DNA of 64,000 nt from the NCBI GenBank assembly GCA_021234155.1, contig JAJEKV010000026.1, positions 16,300,283-16,364,282 on the forward strand, written 5' to 3'. The DNA is from Isoetes taiwanensis (lineage: Eukaryota; Streptophyta; Lycopodiopsida; Isoetales; Isoetaceae). Below, in pieces: positions 40,463-51,230 of the stretch (positions are counted from its first letter, which is position 1; every line of letters starts with the position of its first letter). The notes beneath the pieces were generated by a model, which saw only the letters and a program-made list of their open reading frames with translations, was not told where the DNA came from and searched no databases. The position numbers and the translations under genes are program-made.

Positions 40463-41854
40463 ATGGCTCGCCCAAACCTTCACCAATGGTATCTGGATGG
40501 GGAACACTGGGACCCTCCGGTCCCCTTTGATCTTCTTCACCCTTATCTCCTCCAGCAAGTAGACCTCATCTCTAACATGCAGGCGCATCCCGATTACGCC
40601 GCCTTCCTTCAGTTCTTCTACGAAGAGATTGTACCTGCATGTGTCTACAACGAGGACGATTCGCAGCTCTACCTCGACTTCTACACCCTGCTCCAGATGT
40701 TAGGGGGTGATGAGCATGCCCGGAACGTCATTAAGGGCATAAGGAGGCGAGGGACTGACCTCCCCATTGTCACAATAGATCGAGAAGCTTGTTTTGAGGC
40801 CCGATTTGCACTGGCCATTATTATGGACCAGTATATTGAGGACGAGGAGATAGCTGCTGAGCATTCTACCCCTGTACCTCCTGACCCGGAAGATGACGAA
40901 GTCGTCGACGAGCAGGATTTTGCACGGTGGAAGGAGATAGCCACCGAGGCACCTGTAGGAAGAGAGAAGGCCCTCAAACTCGAAGGGCTCAATCTCCTTC
41001 CTACCGTACTCTTGAATAACCAAGAGTACCTGATCCTAGAGGACATTATGTGGGCCTACTGTGTTATTGCTGATATGCGGGGCCGCAAAAAAATAGAGGT
41101 CCTCTATGACCTTGCCGAGTACTGCCAGGATGACTTCCTTGACTTTACAACGCCCGTTGTGCAACCGCCACAAGTCGAGGACTTGCTAGCATACCGGCCA
41201 GCAGAGTTAGAGCCCGTTGAGGCCCTTTTGTCACTTCGGCAGTTTTTATTGACTGATACACCCCAGCCTCCAGAGGAGCATTTTGCAGCTCAGATGCGGC
41301 CTCCTTCTGCAGATCAGCCATTGCAGATTACTATGGGAGGTACGGATGAAGAGGAGGAAGACCTTTGGGATACCAAGGTGAGCCTTAAGGATGACAAGGA
41401 AGAAGCGGAGCAGGAGAAGATCCCCCTTAACTTGGAAAAGGAAGCGGAGAACTCCAGGGATCCCGAAATTAGGGCAATGGGCAACCATGTGACCCGATTC
41501 TTCCTTTCAGCTTTCCAGCAAGGTGAGGTCCTATTCTTCTCTAAGAACCTAGGGCCTTCTTCTGAAGCATCTTGGTGGGCACTTCGTGCCATATCCACCT
41601 TGGCGGGCCATAAGAAGATTGACTACCACCACGCCACCACCATTACCTTGGTCCGAAGGGATTTGGCTATCGTAGCATTGGGGGACGTGGCGGGCTGTGC
41701 CAATATGCGTCTCCTTGTGGCGGCACCTTTGGCCACCTGTTTACCACCAGAGGCAGCAGCTCGAGCCGCCCTCTCTGCTAGCCCCAGTGCCACTTTGATG
41801 CGCTACCGCCCACCTCCTCAGCCTATGGACGAAGAGGAGGGACCTAGTTCTTAG
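40463..41854 (+). CDS. Retrotransposon ORF2, unknown; C-terminus weakly histone-fold-like
   Basis: The ATG at 40463 begins 463 uninterrupted codons (MARPNLHQWYLDGEHWDPPV). The N-terminal 130 residues are hydrophobic/helical with no recognised domain. An acidic stretch (PPDPEDDEVVDEQDF) is followed by a second helical block (LEDIMWAYCVIADMRGRKKI), then a Glu/Asp-rich region (GGTDEEEEDLWDTKVSLKDD). Near the end (41560-41700) comes SSEASWWALRAISTLAG, a loop HKKIDYHHATTITL and VRRDLAIVALGDV. The pattern '+/TTIT...D...AL' resembles loop 2 and helix 3 of a core histone (H4 KTVTAMDVVYAL or the H2A end), but identity is low and could be chance. It lies between the H3-bearing ORF1 and gag. No similarity to gag, envelope or pol is evident. 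Its size and open frame argue it is a real element protein. Confidence 0.75.
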   Translation: MARPNLHQWYLDGEHWDPPVPFDLLHPYLLQQVDLISNMQAHPDYAAFLQFFYEEIVPACVYNEDDSQLYLDFYTLLQMLGGDEHARNVIKGIRRRGTDLPIVTIDREACFEARFALAIIMDQYIEDEEIAAEHSTPVPPDPEDDEVVDEQDFARWKEIATEAPVGREKALKLEGLNLLPTVLLNNQEYLILEDIMWAYCVIADMRGRKKIEVLYDLAEYCQDDFLDFTTPVVQPPQVEDLLAYRPAELEPVEALLSLRQFLLTDTPQPPEEHFAAQMRPPSADQPLQITMGGTDEEEEDLWDTKVSLKDDKEEAEQEKIPLNLEKEAENSRDPEIRAMGNHVTRFFLSAFQQGEVLFFSKNLGPSSEASWWALRAISTLAGHKKIDYHHATTITLVRRDLAIVALGDVAGCANMRLLVAAPLATCLPPEAAARAALSASPSATLMRYRPPPQPMDEEEGPSS

Positions 41855-42049
41855 ACAATTTTTTTTATTTTATTTATTACGCATCTTGTACTGAGTACAG
41901 TTGTAAATTTTGATTTGGCATTATAGCCATCCTATAATATATGTGCCATTGTCTTATGACTTATGATTATTGTATCGTTGAATACAATTAAATTGTTTTG
42001 TGTTCCCATGATACTTTCTTATATCTTTTAGACCTTAGAGTATAAGAAA

Positions 42050-42531
42050 TTGTCGCACCGTCTTGCAGACGAGGGACTCAAAGAATATGAAGAAAGAATC
42101 ACCAACCAAATATGAAGGGATGATCCAGGGCCTCCCGAACAAGACTACGGCCAGCGATATGGGGAGTACCCAGAGCGGGACGATGATTACGAAGTAGGAA
42201 GGAACCCGCAGAGCAAGGAGAGCCCTATGATCCAGCTAAAGGATTGGAAGTAGTCAACATTCTCCGAGAACGGGCCTTTGAGGACTTACAGCAAACTCTT
42301 CGTCGAACATGGGATTACTGGGACATGACAAGGCATGAAGCTTTTGCTGACGCCAACGATCACTTGTGGCAGATGTTCTATGCGCTAAGAAGGCTCTTTA
42401 ATCTCCTTATCATTAGCCCCACGTTGGACTACCAGCCTGTTATCATCCAGGCATGGGCGCGCTACAAGCTGGTCAGGGCCGTACGGGAGAGCGTCCGCTA
42501 CTCTATCCTGTACCCTTTTGCGCAGCCCTAG
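42050..42531 (+). pseudogene. Retrotransposon ORF3, unknown, frameshifted
   Basis: The clean part (42244-42531) reads ILRERAFEDLQQTLRRTWDY, ANDHLWQMFYALRRLFNLL and ARYKLVRAVRESVRYSI, a helical protein of about 95 residues. Upstream, in other frames, come HRLADEGLKEYEERITNQ and PPEQDYGQRYGEYPERDDDY, which look like the same protein before frame breaks near 42107 and 42205. No family recognised. It may be the natural continuation of ORF2 by a spliced product, or a separate third ORF. Confidence 0.5.
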
Positions 42532-42786
42532 GCTGGTCTCTCCAGTTTCTTCTTGTGGTTAAGTAAGAGTTGTTTAAGAATTGGCCAATGTATATTAACT
42601 ACTCCTGTACTGTAAAACCTTCAGTTTTGTTAAGGATATCTCCCATGTAATAATGTACTTTGATTTGATAATCAAGATCTTTTCTGCTATTCTCTTGTAT
42701 TATCTTCACTATTAATTTCTTAGCATTACTTAAAATGATTTTCTCTGTGACACGTGGTATTCCAATAATTCTCTTTATACCTTCTT

Positions 42787-43712
42787 ATGGTCACTATAGA
42801 TGGTGCACGTAACGGCCCATGGCAGACACCCTCGAATGCTAGCAGACTAACACCTGAGCAAGAACTAATGTTGATGAAGCGACAGTTAGTTGAGCTGCAA
42901 ACTTATGTCTTGAATGCCAACCCACCGCAGCCTATGCAGGAGGATGGGCCGGAGTTACCCCCGTTACCGCCAAGTCCACCACCCCAGCAGCCACTTGCAC
43001 CGGCGGGGCCTGTACCCGCACAAAGGAAGCACCGTTCCAAACGCCATTGAAGTTCCTCAAGGGATAGTGCCACATCATCACAACCAGCCACTTCTGAGTC
43101 CTCGGAGTCGTCCGTATCATCTGGTGATCATCCAAAGCGCCGGGACAAGGAGTACCGTAAGACCGTTGATACGGCCATAACCAGTATATGGAAAAATAGG
43201 AAATTGGCCCAGTTTGATGGGAAATCTAGAGGCGGGCTGAATGCAGAGTCCTGGTTGGACGAGATGAAGGAGTTTGGAAAATCCTATGGCATGACAGAAA
43301 AGGACACAGGAAAGGTTGCCACCACAAACCTTACAGGAGCTGCTCGTATTTGGTGGAAGGGCTATGCCAGAGCCAAGCATCTGGACAGAAGCAGATGCAA
43401 ATTCAGGAAGTTTGCCAAAGCTTTTAAGTCGCATTATGTGCCCCGCGCGCACAAATGTCAACAGATTCAGACTTTCTACAGGTTAGAGCAGAAGGGTATG
43501 TCAGTTCAGGCCTACACTGATGAATTCATGCGCTTGAGGCTGTATGTGCCAGGAATGAATGAAAAGAGGGCGGTGGAGGGCTATATTGAAGGGTTGGCCC
43601 CATCAATTAAACGAATGGTTAAGGCCATAGACCCGAAATCAGTTGCTGAGGCTGAGGCTAAGGCATTGAGCCTTGAAGAGGACGCCGAAACTAGTACCAG
43701 CGCCCCGCCTCT
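42787..43712 (+). pseudogene. Gypsy gag (capsid) with in-frame stop
   Basis: Starts at ATG 42787 (MVTIDGARNGPW). A Pro-rich stretch (PPLPPSPPPQQPL) is followed by an in-frame TGA at 43048-43050. The same frame then resumes with Ser-rich residues, KRRDKEYRKTVDTAITSIWK, FDGKSRGGLNAESWLDEM and the capsid signature ARIWWKGYARAKH, KAFKSHYVP, FYRLEQKGMSVQAYTDEFMR (retrotrans_gag type). Around 43700-43712 the frame must shift by one base to continue into SYSQPRPYTPYKG and the zinc knuckle. Capsid protein assembles the virus-like particle and packages RNA. The TGA and shift make it inactive as written. Confidence 0.9.
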
Positions 43713-44566
43713 TACTCGCAGCCACGCCCGTACACACCTTACAAGGGCCATTCACCGAGTCCGGGGCCCTCTCAGCAGAACTCAAACGGCCGCCAGGAAA
43801 AGAAAGTCACCTTCAACATGCCCGACAAACCGAATAATGTCGGTAAGGAAGTTCGGAACCTCTTACAGTCCATTCCCAAAGAGGCCCGAGAACAGCTACG
43901 CAGAGACAAAGCATGTTACAGGTGTATGCGGCCAGGGCACTTCATGCGGAATTGCCCTTATGTCACACAGACTGCCCAGCTGGCCATGGCCGACCTCGAT
44001 TGGGACGATCTCGAGTCTACTCTACCTGTCGAGGAGGAGGCTCCCGAGTACATTCACGGTGCGTCTCATATCCTTGCAGCTATAGAAACTGGCAATGCTG
44101 AAAGTCAGCCTGCCGTTATTTCCACTATAGGTCAAGTAGACAGTAAGCCTTTCATAATTCTTATGGATACGGGAAGTACACATAATTTTGCTTCTCCTAG
44201 AATGGCCCATGTATTGCAGCTTGAGACTTTGAGGTCCCGACCGAAACCTGTCACGTTAGCCAGTGGTAAAATCAGACATACTCATGGCCGTCGCATTACC
44301 TTAGAATGCAGCTGCCAGGTGCACCGGTTGCATTGGGTGCCGAGTTAATGGATATTGGCAAATATGATCTGATTGTTGGTATGGAATTCTTGGCATCTGC
44401 AAAAGCCAATATCGACTGCAAAAAGCGGGAGGTTACCTTCAACGCAGCTAATGGAGCCCGCGTAACTATAAAAGGTGATCCCTTAAACCCTATTATGCAG
44501 TCTATGTCCATCAGGCAGTTAAGTAAGGCTATACGCAAGGATAAGCTACTTGGCATTTGCATCCAT
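43713..44566 (+). pseudogene. Gypsy nucleocapsid zinc knuckle and aspartic protease, frameshifted
   Basis: Continues gag: VTFNMPDKPNNVGKEVRNLL, then a CCHC knuckle CYRCMRPGHFMRNC (CX2CX4HX4C) for RNA binding. The aspartic protease follows with catalytic DTGS in FIILMDTGSTHNFASPRM. Near 44315 the frame changes; the protease C-terminal half (APVALGAELMDIGKYDLIVG, MEFLASAKANIDC) is in the next frame up to 44569. A further one-base shift at about 44550 leads to RT. The protease normally cuts the polyprotein. Three single-base breaks within 900 bp contrast with the clean ORFs on either side. Confidence 0.88.
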
Positions 44567-47483
44567 TGAGTCAGATGCTAAACAGAAACAAATAGTTGAT
44601 GAATTGCCAGAAAGCATTGCTAATCTTCTTAGGGAATTTAGTGATCTCTTTCCACACGAGATCCAGAAACTTACTCCCTTCAGAGGGGTGGAATGTGAAA
44701 TAGCTTTGGAACCAGGTACTAAGCCTACCAGTAAGGCCCCGTACCGTATGAGTCCCCCTGAATTGGCCGAGCTTAAAAAGCAACTTCAAGAGCTATTAAA
44801 CCTAGGCTTCATTCGGCCTAGTGTTTCACCTTTTGGCGCTCCTATCCTCTTTGTTAAAAAGAAGGATGGCTCCTTGAGGATGTGTATTGATTATCGGCAA
44901 CTGAATAAGCATACCATCAAAAATCGCTATGCTTTGCCTAGAGCAGACGATCTTATGGACCAGTTGCAAGGGGCCACATACTTCTCCAAGATTGACTTGT
45001 GCTCCGGATATCATCAGGTAAGAATTAAAGAGGAGGACATTCATAAATCTGCTTTTCGCACTAGATATGGGCACTATGAGTTTACTGTTATGCCTTTTGG
45101 ACTAACTAATGCCCCCGCAACTTTCATGCGATTGATGAATGATGTCTTCCGACAATACTTGGATGATTCTGTTGTTATTTTCTTTGACGACATTCTCATC
45201 TATAGTAAGACTCTGGAGGAGCACGGGGAACATCTTCGGTTGGCCCTACAAAAGCTAAGACGTCACCAGCTCTTTGCCAAGTTCTCTAAGTGCAAGTTTG
45301 CCACTCTGAAGGTGGATTATTTGGGACATGTCATTTCAGCAGAGGGAATTGCTACAGATCCAGCAAAGATAGAGCCAGTAAGGGATTGGCCTATTCCAGG
45401 TAATGTTTCAGAGGACCGAAGTTTCTTGGGATTAGCAGGATATTATCGGAAATTTGTTAAGGATTTTACAAAGCATGAGAAGGTAAAGGATTGGATTGAG
45501 CATTGGAAGGCAAAAGTCCAGGGAAGTTTTCAGAAGCTTAAGGATGCTTTAACGTCAGCACCAGTCCTCACGTTGCCCGATCCTGAAAAGGATAAACTAG
45601 TAGCAACGGATGCCAGTAAGATTGCTACCGGTGGGGTCCTAATGCAGGAGGGGAGGGTTATTGCCTATGATTCAAAGAAAATGAACGAAACTGAGCAGCG
45701 ATACCCTACCCATGACCAGGAGTTGTTAGCCGTTGTCCGTGCTCTGCGTATATGGAGACACTACCTTCTTGGTAGAAGGTTCCAGCTGGATACGGATCAT
45801 CAGAGTCTCCGTTATCTAACAACCCAGCCCAATCTCAACCTTCGCCAGAGAAGATGGATGGAATTTCTGGAGGAATATGATTTTGAGATTATGTATAAGC
45901 CTGGGAAGCACAATGTGGTTGCGGATGCATTATCGCGCCATCCCTTGGTAACCCGAACCCATTGTAATGCAATTTCCACCCTCACTAGTGAGTTTGGCAA
46001 ACAGATAGAAAAGACCTTGGCCACAGATCCCGAGTTCCGTGATATATGGGATAGCTTGAATGAGGCACGCACGGATAAAGAACGTGAAGCCTTCTGTTCG
46101 TATACGAAAGAGGGCAACTTGTTATATTACAAGGATAAGTTGTGTGTACCTGAGACTTCAGGAGTACGTAAGCTAATTCTCCATGACACGCACAACAGCC
46201 CTATAGCTGGACATGCAGGTTTTATGAAGACCTACTTTAAAATCCGCTCCAGTTATTTCTGGCCTTCTATGAAGAAGGACATTGCTAGGTACATTAAGCA
46301 GTGTCAGGTCTGTCAGCAAACCAAGGCTGAGCAATTAAGGATTCTAGGAGAGTTGCAACCGCTGGACGTGCCCAATGCTAAGTGGGAAGTGATAACCATG
46401 GATTTCATTGTGGGCCTTCCATGTACTCTCCGTGGATATGATGCCTTGATGGTAGTGGTCGACAAATTGTCGAAAATGGCTCATTTCTTGCCATGTCGCA
46501 CCACGGACACAGCCTTTGATACCGCTCTGCTATTTGCAAAGGAGATCTTCAGATTGCACGGAATGCCACGAGCTATTGTATCTGACAGGGATCCCAAATT
46601 CGTAAGTGCATTCTGGAAAGATTTCTTTGCCACCATCCAAACCAAGCTTGCTATGAGTACGGCATATCATCCTCACACGGATGGTCAGACAGAGCGTACC
46701 AATCGCATCATAGAGGATATGCTACGAAGGTATGTGTGGAGTAAGCAATCCCAATGGGCTGACTATATTTATCTGGTCGAATTTGCCTATAACAGTATGA
46801 AGCAGGAATCTTCCAGAATGTCTCCCTTCATGATAAATTATAGTTATCAATGCCTTACTCCAGACACATGGCATAACCCCGTTTCTAAAGTGGAGGTTTC
46901 TCAACAACTCCTCTTGGAAATGCAAGCTTTGGTTGAAGAAGTTCGTGGCTACTTATTGGCTGCACGCAGTCGTCAGAAGAGTGTAGCGGATAAGCACAGA
47001 ACCCCACGAGTCTTCCAGGTGGGTGAATCGGTTTGGCTTAAGATTAAGGTAAAACAAGCCAAGCTTAAGATTGGTAACTGCAAGAAGCTGGCACCCAGAT
47101 GGGCTGGGCCGTTCAAAATTACTGAACGTGTTGGGAAACAGGCATATCGCCTGGAATTGCCACCCCGCTTGAAGATCCACAAGGTCTTTCATGTGAGCCT
47201 TCTAAAGCAGCACACCCCAGATCCAGATGAGATCTTGGATACACCCACCCTACTTGAAATGACAGAAGAGCATTTAGATATAGTGCCTGAAGCTCTTCTT
47301 GATCGAGCATATAAACAGACCAGAAGGACCCAAATGCTGCAATACTTGGTCAAGTGGAAACAATTGCTATTTGAGGATGCTACGTGGGTGATGGAAATAG
47401 ACCTTGAGAAGCACTATCCGGACCATGCGCGAATCTCAAGGCCGCACCATCAACGATGCTATCAACCCCGCTCCCGGCGGTAA
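44550..47483 (+). CDS. Gypsy pol: reverse transcriptase, RNase H, integrase, chromodomain-like tail
   Basis: 977 open codons; the true start is by read-through from protease, with no ATG needed. RT motifs: [41 protein letters not shown] and catalytic FFDDILIYS. RNase [34 protein letters not shown]. Integrase: an HHCC zinc finger ([13 protein letters not shown] ... CQVCQQTK), then the DDE core [34 protein letters not shown], then [19 protein letters not shown]. The final 60 residues contain [20 protein letters not shown] and EKHYPDH, matching a chromodomain (YLVKWK...ATW...L...YP). The connection between RT and RNase H ([12 protein letters not shown]) looks shortened. Copies RNA into DNA and integrates it; the chromodomain in this class can direct insertion to marked chromatin. 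Reading frame is intact to TAA 47481. Confidence 0.95.
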   Translation: MAFASIESDAKQKQIVDELPESIANLLREFSDLFPHEIQKLTPFRGVECEIALEPGTKPTSKAPYRMSPPELAELKKQLQELLNLGFIRPSVSPFGAPILFVKKKDGSLRMCIDYRQLNKHTIKNRYALPRADDLMDQLQGATYFSKIDLCSGYHQVRIKEEDIHKSAFRTRYGHYEFTVMPFGLTNAPATFMRLMNDVFRQYLDDSVVIFFDDILIYSKTLEEHGEHLRLALQKLRRHQLFAKFSKCKFATLKVDYLGHVISAEGIATDPAKIEPVRDWPIPGNVSEDRSFLGLAGYYRKFVKDFTKHEKVKDWIEHWKAKVQGSFQKLKDALTSAPVLTLPDPEKDKLVATDASKIATGGVLMQEGRVIAYDSKKMNETEQRYPTHDQELLAVVRALRIWRHYLLGRRFQLDTDHQSLRYLTTQPNLNLRQRRWMEFLEEYDFEIMYKPGKHNVVADALSRHPLVTRTHCNAISTLTSEFGKQIEKTLATDPEFRDIWDSLNEARTDKEREAFCSYTKEGNLLYYKDKLCVPETSGVRKLILHDTHNSPIAGHAGFMKTYFKIRSSYFWPSMKKDIARYIKQCQVCQQTKAEQLRILGELQPLDVPNAKWEVITMDFIVGLPCTLRGYDALMVVVDKLSKMAHFLPCRTTDTAFDTALLFAKEIFRLHGMPRAIVSDRDPKFVSAFWKDFFATIQTKLAMSTAYHPHTDGQTERTNRIIEDMLRRYVWSKQSQWADYIYLVEFAYNSMKQESSRMSPFMINYSYQCLTPDTWHNPVSKVEVSQQLLLEMQALVEEVRGYLLAARSRQKSVADKHRTPRVFQVGESVWLKIKVKQAKLKIGNCKKLAPRWAGPFKITERVGKQAYRLELPPRLKIHKVFHVSLLKQHTPDPDEILDTPTLLEMTEEHLDIVPEALLDRAYKQTRRTQMLQYLVKWKQLLFEDATWVMEIDLEKHYPDHARISRPHHQRCYQPRSRR

Positions 47484-48114
47484 GCTTGAAGGCTTGATTC
47501 ACCGAGAATCATGCAGTAGAGGGGTAGATGCATCGTACTTGATAATACTACCGATGATGGGATCACCTTCGTGTTCCGTAGGACGTGGTGTACTGTCAAT
47601 GTGGACATGAGCGCGAATTGCTTGGAAAGCATGTAGTTGATAGGCCGCGTTCATCTTGGCTATAATAGGAACTTCACCATTCCTTACGCTGCAATGAATT
47701 GCGAACCATAGGCATGATAGGTTCCCTTGTAGATCGATTTTCTTTTATTCTTATAGGGGGTGGTCCCTTCAACCACAACCTAATTATTTTATCTACATAA
47801 GCTGATGTATTGACATGTGCAGGCCAGTGAGCAGTACGTGACCTGCCCATGTATAGAGGGTTGCTGATGACCCGACTTCTCCAGCTTTATTTTGTCTACA
47901 CGTCTTGTCCTTTTGTTACTCTGATGTTGAGATTGGACTTCGGTCCTTGAACTTTTTGCTTATGATGAGCATGTGAAATGCACCTCGGTGCTTAAACTGT
48001 TTCAAACTTTAAAATTTTCAATGTATTACCTTCGGAAATAAGGAATTACCTTCCTTCATAATATAATTTCCTATCTTTGTATCTAACCCCAATGCTGAGG
48101 ACAGCATTATTTCT
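47484..48114. other. Gypsy 3' untranslated region
   Basis: Between pol and the polypurine tract. No ORF of interest was seen. Confidence 0.6.
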
Positions 48115-48127
48115 AAGGAGGGGAGAA
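48115..48127 (+). other. Polypurine tract
   Basis: aaggaggggagaa lies directly before the 3' LTR start, the plus-strand priming site. Confidence 0.9.
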
Positions 48128-49728
48128 TGTGACGTTCCAAGTATTTATATGATATAGGTATAAATACTCTGACACGTCACCCAGTAAAGGTACGCCACCT
48201 TGGGGTATTGTAACCTAGGGGGTTGACCTAAAAGGGATTAAATTAGCTATGCTAATTTAATTATTAAGGATAATAACCTATAATTAAGGAATTAATATCT
48301 AAGTGGATTAATTAAGCTAATTAATGGTTTGGGAAGGCGCCACCTGGCCAAACTCGATTGGCCAGCATGGGGAATGCTAATTGGGGCCATCAAGGTGGAT
48401 CACTACCCCCATCTCACCCAAAATCGACCCAGAAGAAGGAGCAGCTGAGCGCCCAAGTACCTGGAACTGTTGCTGATCACCCCGTGGTTGCTGAACACCC
48501 AGATTCTGAGAGATGGAGGCGCCTCATGACAACGGATCAAGTCGAAACTCGGGTCAAAAGATAATCTAGTTGACATCTTTAAGGATAGGGCTTCAGTTAA
48601 GTCCTTTGAGTCTTCTCTGGTTGTTCTTACTTAGGATTAACCCTTCTTTGGTATTTAAGATTACATTTCAATTATGGATTACGTATGATGGATGGATGGA
48701 TGTGTATATGAAAGTAGCTCTGTTAAACTTCCATAAAGCAGGGATTAGAGGGGGGTAGAGACCTCTGTGCCATATGCTTTAGTATGCTCCTAGTAGCTCC
48801 TTTAATTCGCAATTAATGCGGCCTGTGCACAAGAGACCACCGAGTCGTGGATGCTATGGAATTGCTTAGCACCAGATAAGGGACGCAGTGGTGAAGTGGG
48901 GGTGGGGTCTTGCACGAACATAAAAGGCTCCTGAGACTCCTACAGTGGGCTAGGCCTGATAGCCGGTCACGTAGAGGGCCGGGTATGGGTCTGACACTCC
49001 CTGGGCGCAGAGGTGTGACCCGTATGGGGCACCCTGTGCTTTGAGTAGATTTAGGGTGAGTAAGTCGGGTATGGATACGGGGGTCATTGATGCAGTACGT
49101 ATTCTCTAGCTCACGCATGGAACCACTGTGATCCTGGAAGGGGACGCTTACCTAACCTGCCTCATCGGACGGGGCTTCATGAACCCTGGAGTAGGCTCGA
49201 AGGGTGATACCTTGAGTCTGTGTCTCCAGAAGGCTATAGTGACGCCATAGCATGATTGGACTCATCTGCAAAGTGTGCACAGGAGGGGCGGATGGAGTGG
49301 ATAACCCTAGCCGATGTTCTATGCCAGCCAACGCCATGCCAAGATTCGGTCTGCTGATCTCTTGAGACCTAACCGTCAGTCGATCCTCACTGGAGTCTGA
49401 GCCGGGGTAGAACCATGGGTTTGGGGCATTTTCCCTAGTATTAAATGCATATTCTTTGTTGTTGTCACTTGGATGGATGTGCCACCCTTCGTGGTGGTAT
49501 TTTATGATATGATTATGCTGTGTGCTAACCTTGTACACGCTTCTGCGACATAGGAGCCCCATTGAAGGCGTGGGCCGAATGACCCCTCTGTGTCCTTCAC
49601 TCGAGCATCTCTCTATGGATGGCCCGAGTTATACGGAGGGCCCTGCTCGTGGCGAGTTGGTCGCCATGGGAGGGGAAAGTCCCCGTATGTATATGTCCGA
49701 GTGTCGTATATGTTCAGGGAGCGTCACA
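48128..49728 (+). repeat. 3' LTR of the Gypsy element
   Basis: Begins tgtgacgttccaag and ends ggagcgtcaca, followed by the gatac duplication. The start palindrome is slightly eroded here (tatatgatataggtat). Copy of 36559-38151 with CAG/CTG sites largely kept in its last third. Confidence 0.95.
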
Positions 49729-49733
49729 GATAC
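49729..49733. repeat. Target site duplication, right (gatac)
   Basis: Matches 36554-36558 exactly. Confidence 0.93.
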
Positions 49734-50405
49734 ATTGTTTTTGTATGGAGTTGAGCTTTGATACATAACATATTGGAATGGCAGCAACAAATAGTGTTGA
49801 GTCTATGTGGGCATTATCTGTAAATTCTTTGTAAATTCTTTCGTGGCATTAGTGTCTCCAACTTTCTTCCACAGATATGCTGAGGATTGTTTCTTAAGGT
49901 ATTCCATTGGTTCCATTAGTTTTTTTCTTAGTTGCTCAGGTTTGAATTTTTTAATCACGAGCTTATTTACATCATATTATGTTTGCTTTAGAGCTAAACA
50001 AGCTAAAATGAGTTGATATTGTCGGCATTCATTCAAATTGTTTGGAATAGCAGTAGATTATAAAAACATGGGAAGCAATCTTCGTAACCAAACTTTGGGG
50101 TCATGCAAGAATATACCTTTTTGAATATGCAAGAGTTTGATTCAAGTCTTAATACCATCTCAAGATCTGTTAGATTCATTTGGATTTGATATTTTAGCTT
50201 TGCTATGCGTTTAGAAGGCAATGCATGCTACTATCTATTGCAATGCACATGATGAATCAAAATGCTTTAGCAAAAACACGTGGACAATGCTAGGCACACA
50301 CAACATGAAAGCAATGCAATACGAAAACAACAACATGGTTGATCATACACATGCTACATACGCTAGCACTACACTATACAGAAGACACGACGACTATTAT
50401 ATTTC
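49734..50405. other. Intergenic, nothing recognised
   Basis: Flank of the Gypsy insertion. Sequence continuous with 36553 if the element were removed. No gene features. Confidence 0.5.
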
Positions 50406-50575
50406 CATTTTTTGGGTTGCCCCTAGGGGGGCAAACCCTTGTTTATGTGGGTTTTTGGCATATCCTAGGTATATGCTAGAATATCCCTAGAATATGCTGG
50501 TGATTGCTACAAACCTATTTTTCCTTGTAAATTCTCGGTCACCTGCATTGTGGGTCCGGGATGCTTGAACCAGAT
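50406..50575 (-). repeat. SINE-like repeat R2, copy 2
   Basis: Copy of 34566-34740 (tttttgggttgcccct through gggatgcttgaacc), with a shorter T-tract. Ends directly before the receptor-kinase relic. Confidence 0.65.
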
Positions 50576-50599
50576 GAGGCCATGTTCATCAGCATTCTA

Positions 50600-51230
50600 A
50601 ATGCATGCACTACCAGAGCTTCAATGAAAGCTGCAAGAGTTTAAGTTATACATCTTTCACTGGTCTGTGTAGTACTGTTGTTGGGTTGGGTTGCTGTAGG
50701 CCTATTCTTTTGGTGGATTCAAAAGTAATTTTGGGAATTGTTGTTGGACGTATAGTTGCCATCTTTTGTCTCATATTTGTGGTGATCAGATTTAGGATGA
50801 TCTTGAAGCAAGAGAGCATGTCTCTTTTGGCATAACAAAAGGCCAACCTAAATGCTCTGCCTGATTCTAGCCTCTCCATCAGCAACACTGACAAATTCAA
50901 GGAACCCTTGAGCATCAACATTGCTACCTTTGAAGTCCCTTTGTCCAGGCTCACATTTGCAGATATTCTTTTGGCCAATTTCTGTAAAACCAACATCATT
51001 GGAGATGGAGGATTTTAAACTGTTTATAAAGCAATTCCTCCTGATTCGTGCGCAGTTGTTGTGAAGAAACTTAGCTAGGCTAAAAATCAAGGTAACAGGG
51101 AGTTCCTTGCAGAGATGCAAACTCTTGGTAAAGTTAAGCACAGAAACCTTCTCTCCCTTTTTGGGTATTACTCCCTGGCAGATGAAAAGTATCTTTTTTA
51201 TGAATGGCAGAGGAAGTGGATAAGAAGGTA
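50600..51230 (+). pseudogene. EMS1/EXS-like LRR receptor-kinase fragment (transmembrane and kinase N-lobe)
   Basis: One frame can be read through three stops. It gives a juxtamembrane LRR cap (SFTGLCSTVVGLGC), a transmembrane segment (VILGIVVGRIVAIFCLIFVV), then FEVPLSRLTFADILLANFCK, glycine loop NIIGDGGF-TVYKA, the lysine motif VVVKKLS, and helix C with QGNREFLAEMQTLGKVKHRN, ending at LADEKYLFYEW. This order and wording are those of the EMS1/EXS family, which in plants signals tapetum fate. Stops are TAA 50833, TAA in the glycine loop (about 51016) and TAG after KKLS (about 51075). The extracellular LRRs and the kinase C-lobe are absent. A clear pseudogene fragment; no functional gene of this family is in the window. 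Confidence 0.88.

Larger units (their letters stand above)
36559..49728 (+). mobile_element. Complete Ty3/Gypsy LTR retrotransposon (chromovirus-like) carrying a histone H3 ORF, 13.2 kb
   Basis: LTRs of about 1593 and 1601 bp start TGTGACG and end CA, with a perfect 5-bp gatac target duplication. A primer-binding site follows the 5' LTR and a polypurine tract precedes the 3' LTR. Internal order is: ORF1 with an H3 domain (38838-40205), ORF2 (40463-41854), ORF3 (about 42050-42531, damaged), gag (42787-about 43710, one stop), protease (broken), then RT-RNaseH-integrase-chromodomain (44550-47483, open). RT before integrase defines Ty3/Gypsy, and the C-terminal chromodomain-like segment suggests a chromovirus. 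The extra ~4.5 kb before gag is unusual. The element is internally higher in GC than its AT-rich surroundings. It is recent enough for the LTRs and TSD to be clear, but not autonomous as written because of a gag stop and three frameshifts. Confidence 0.95.
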
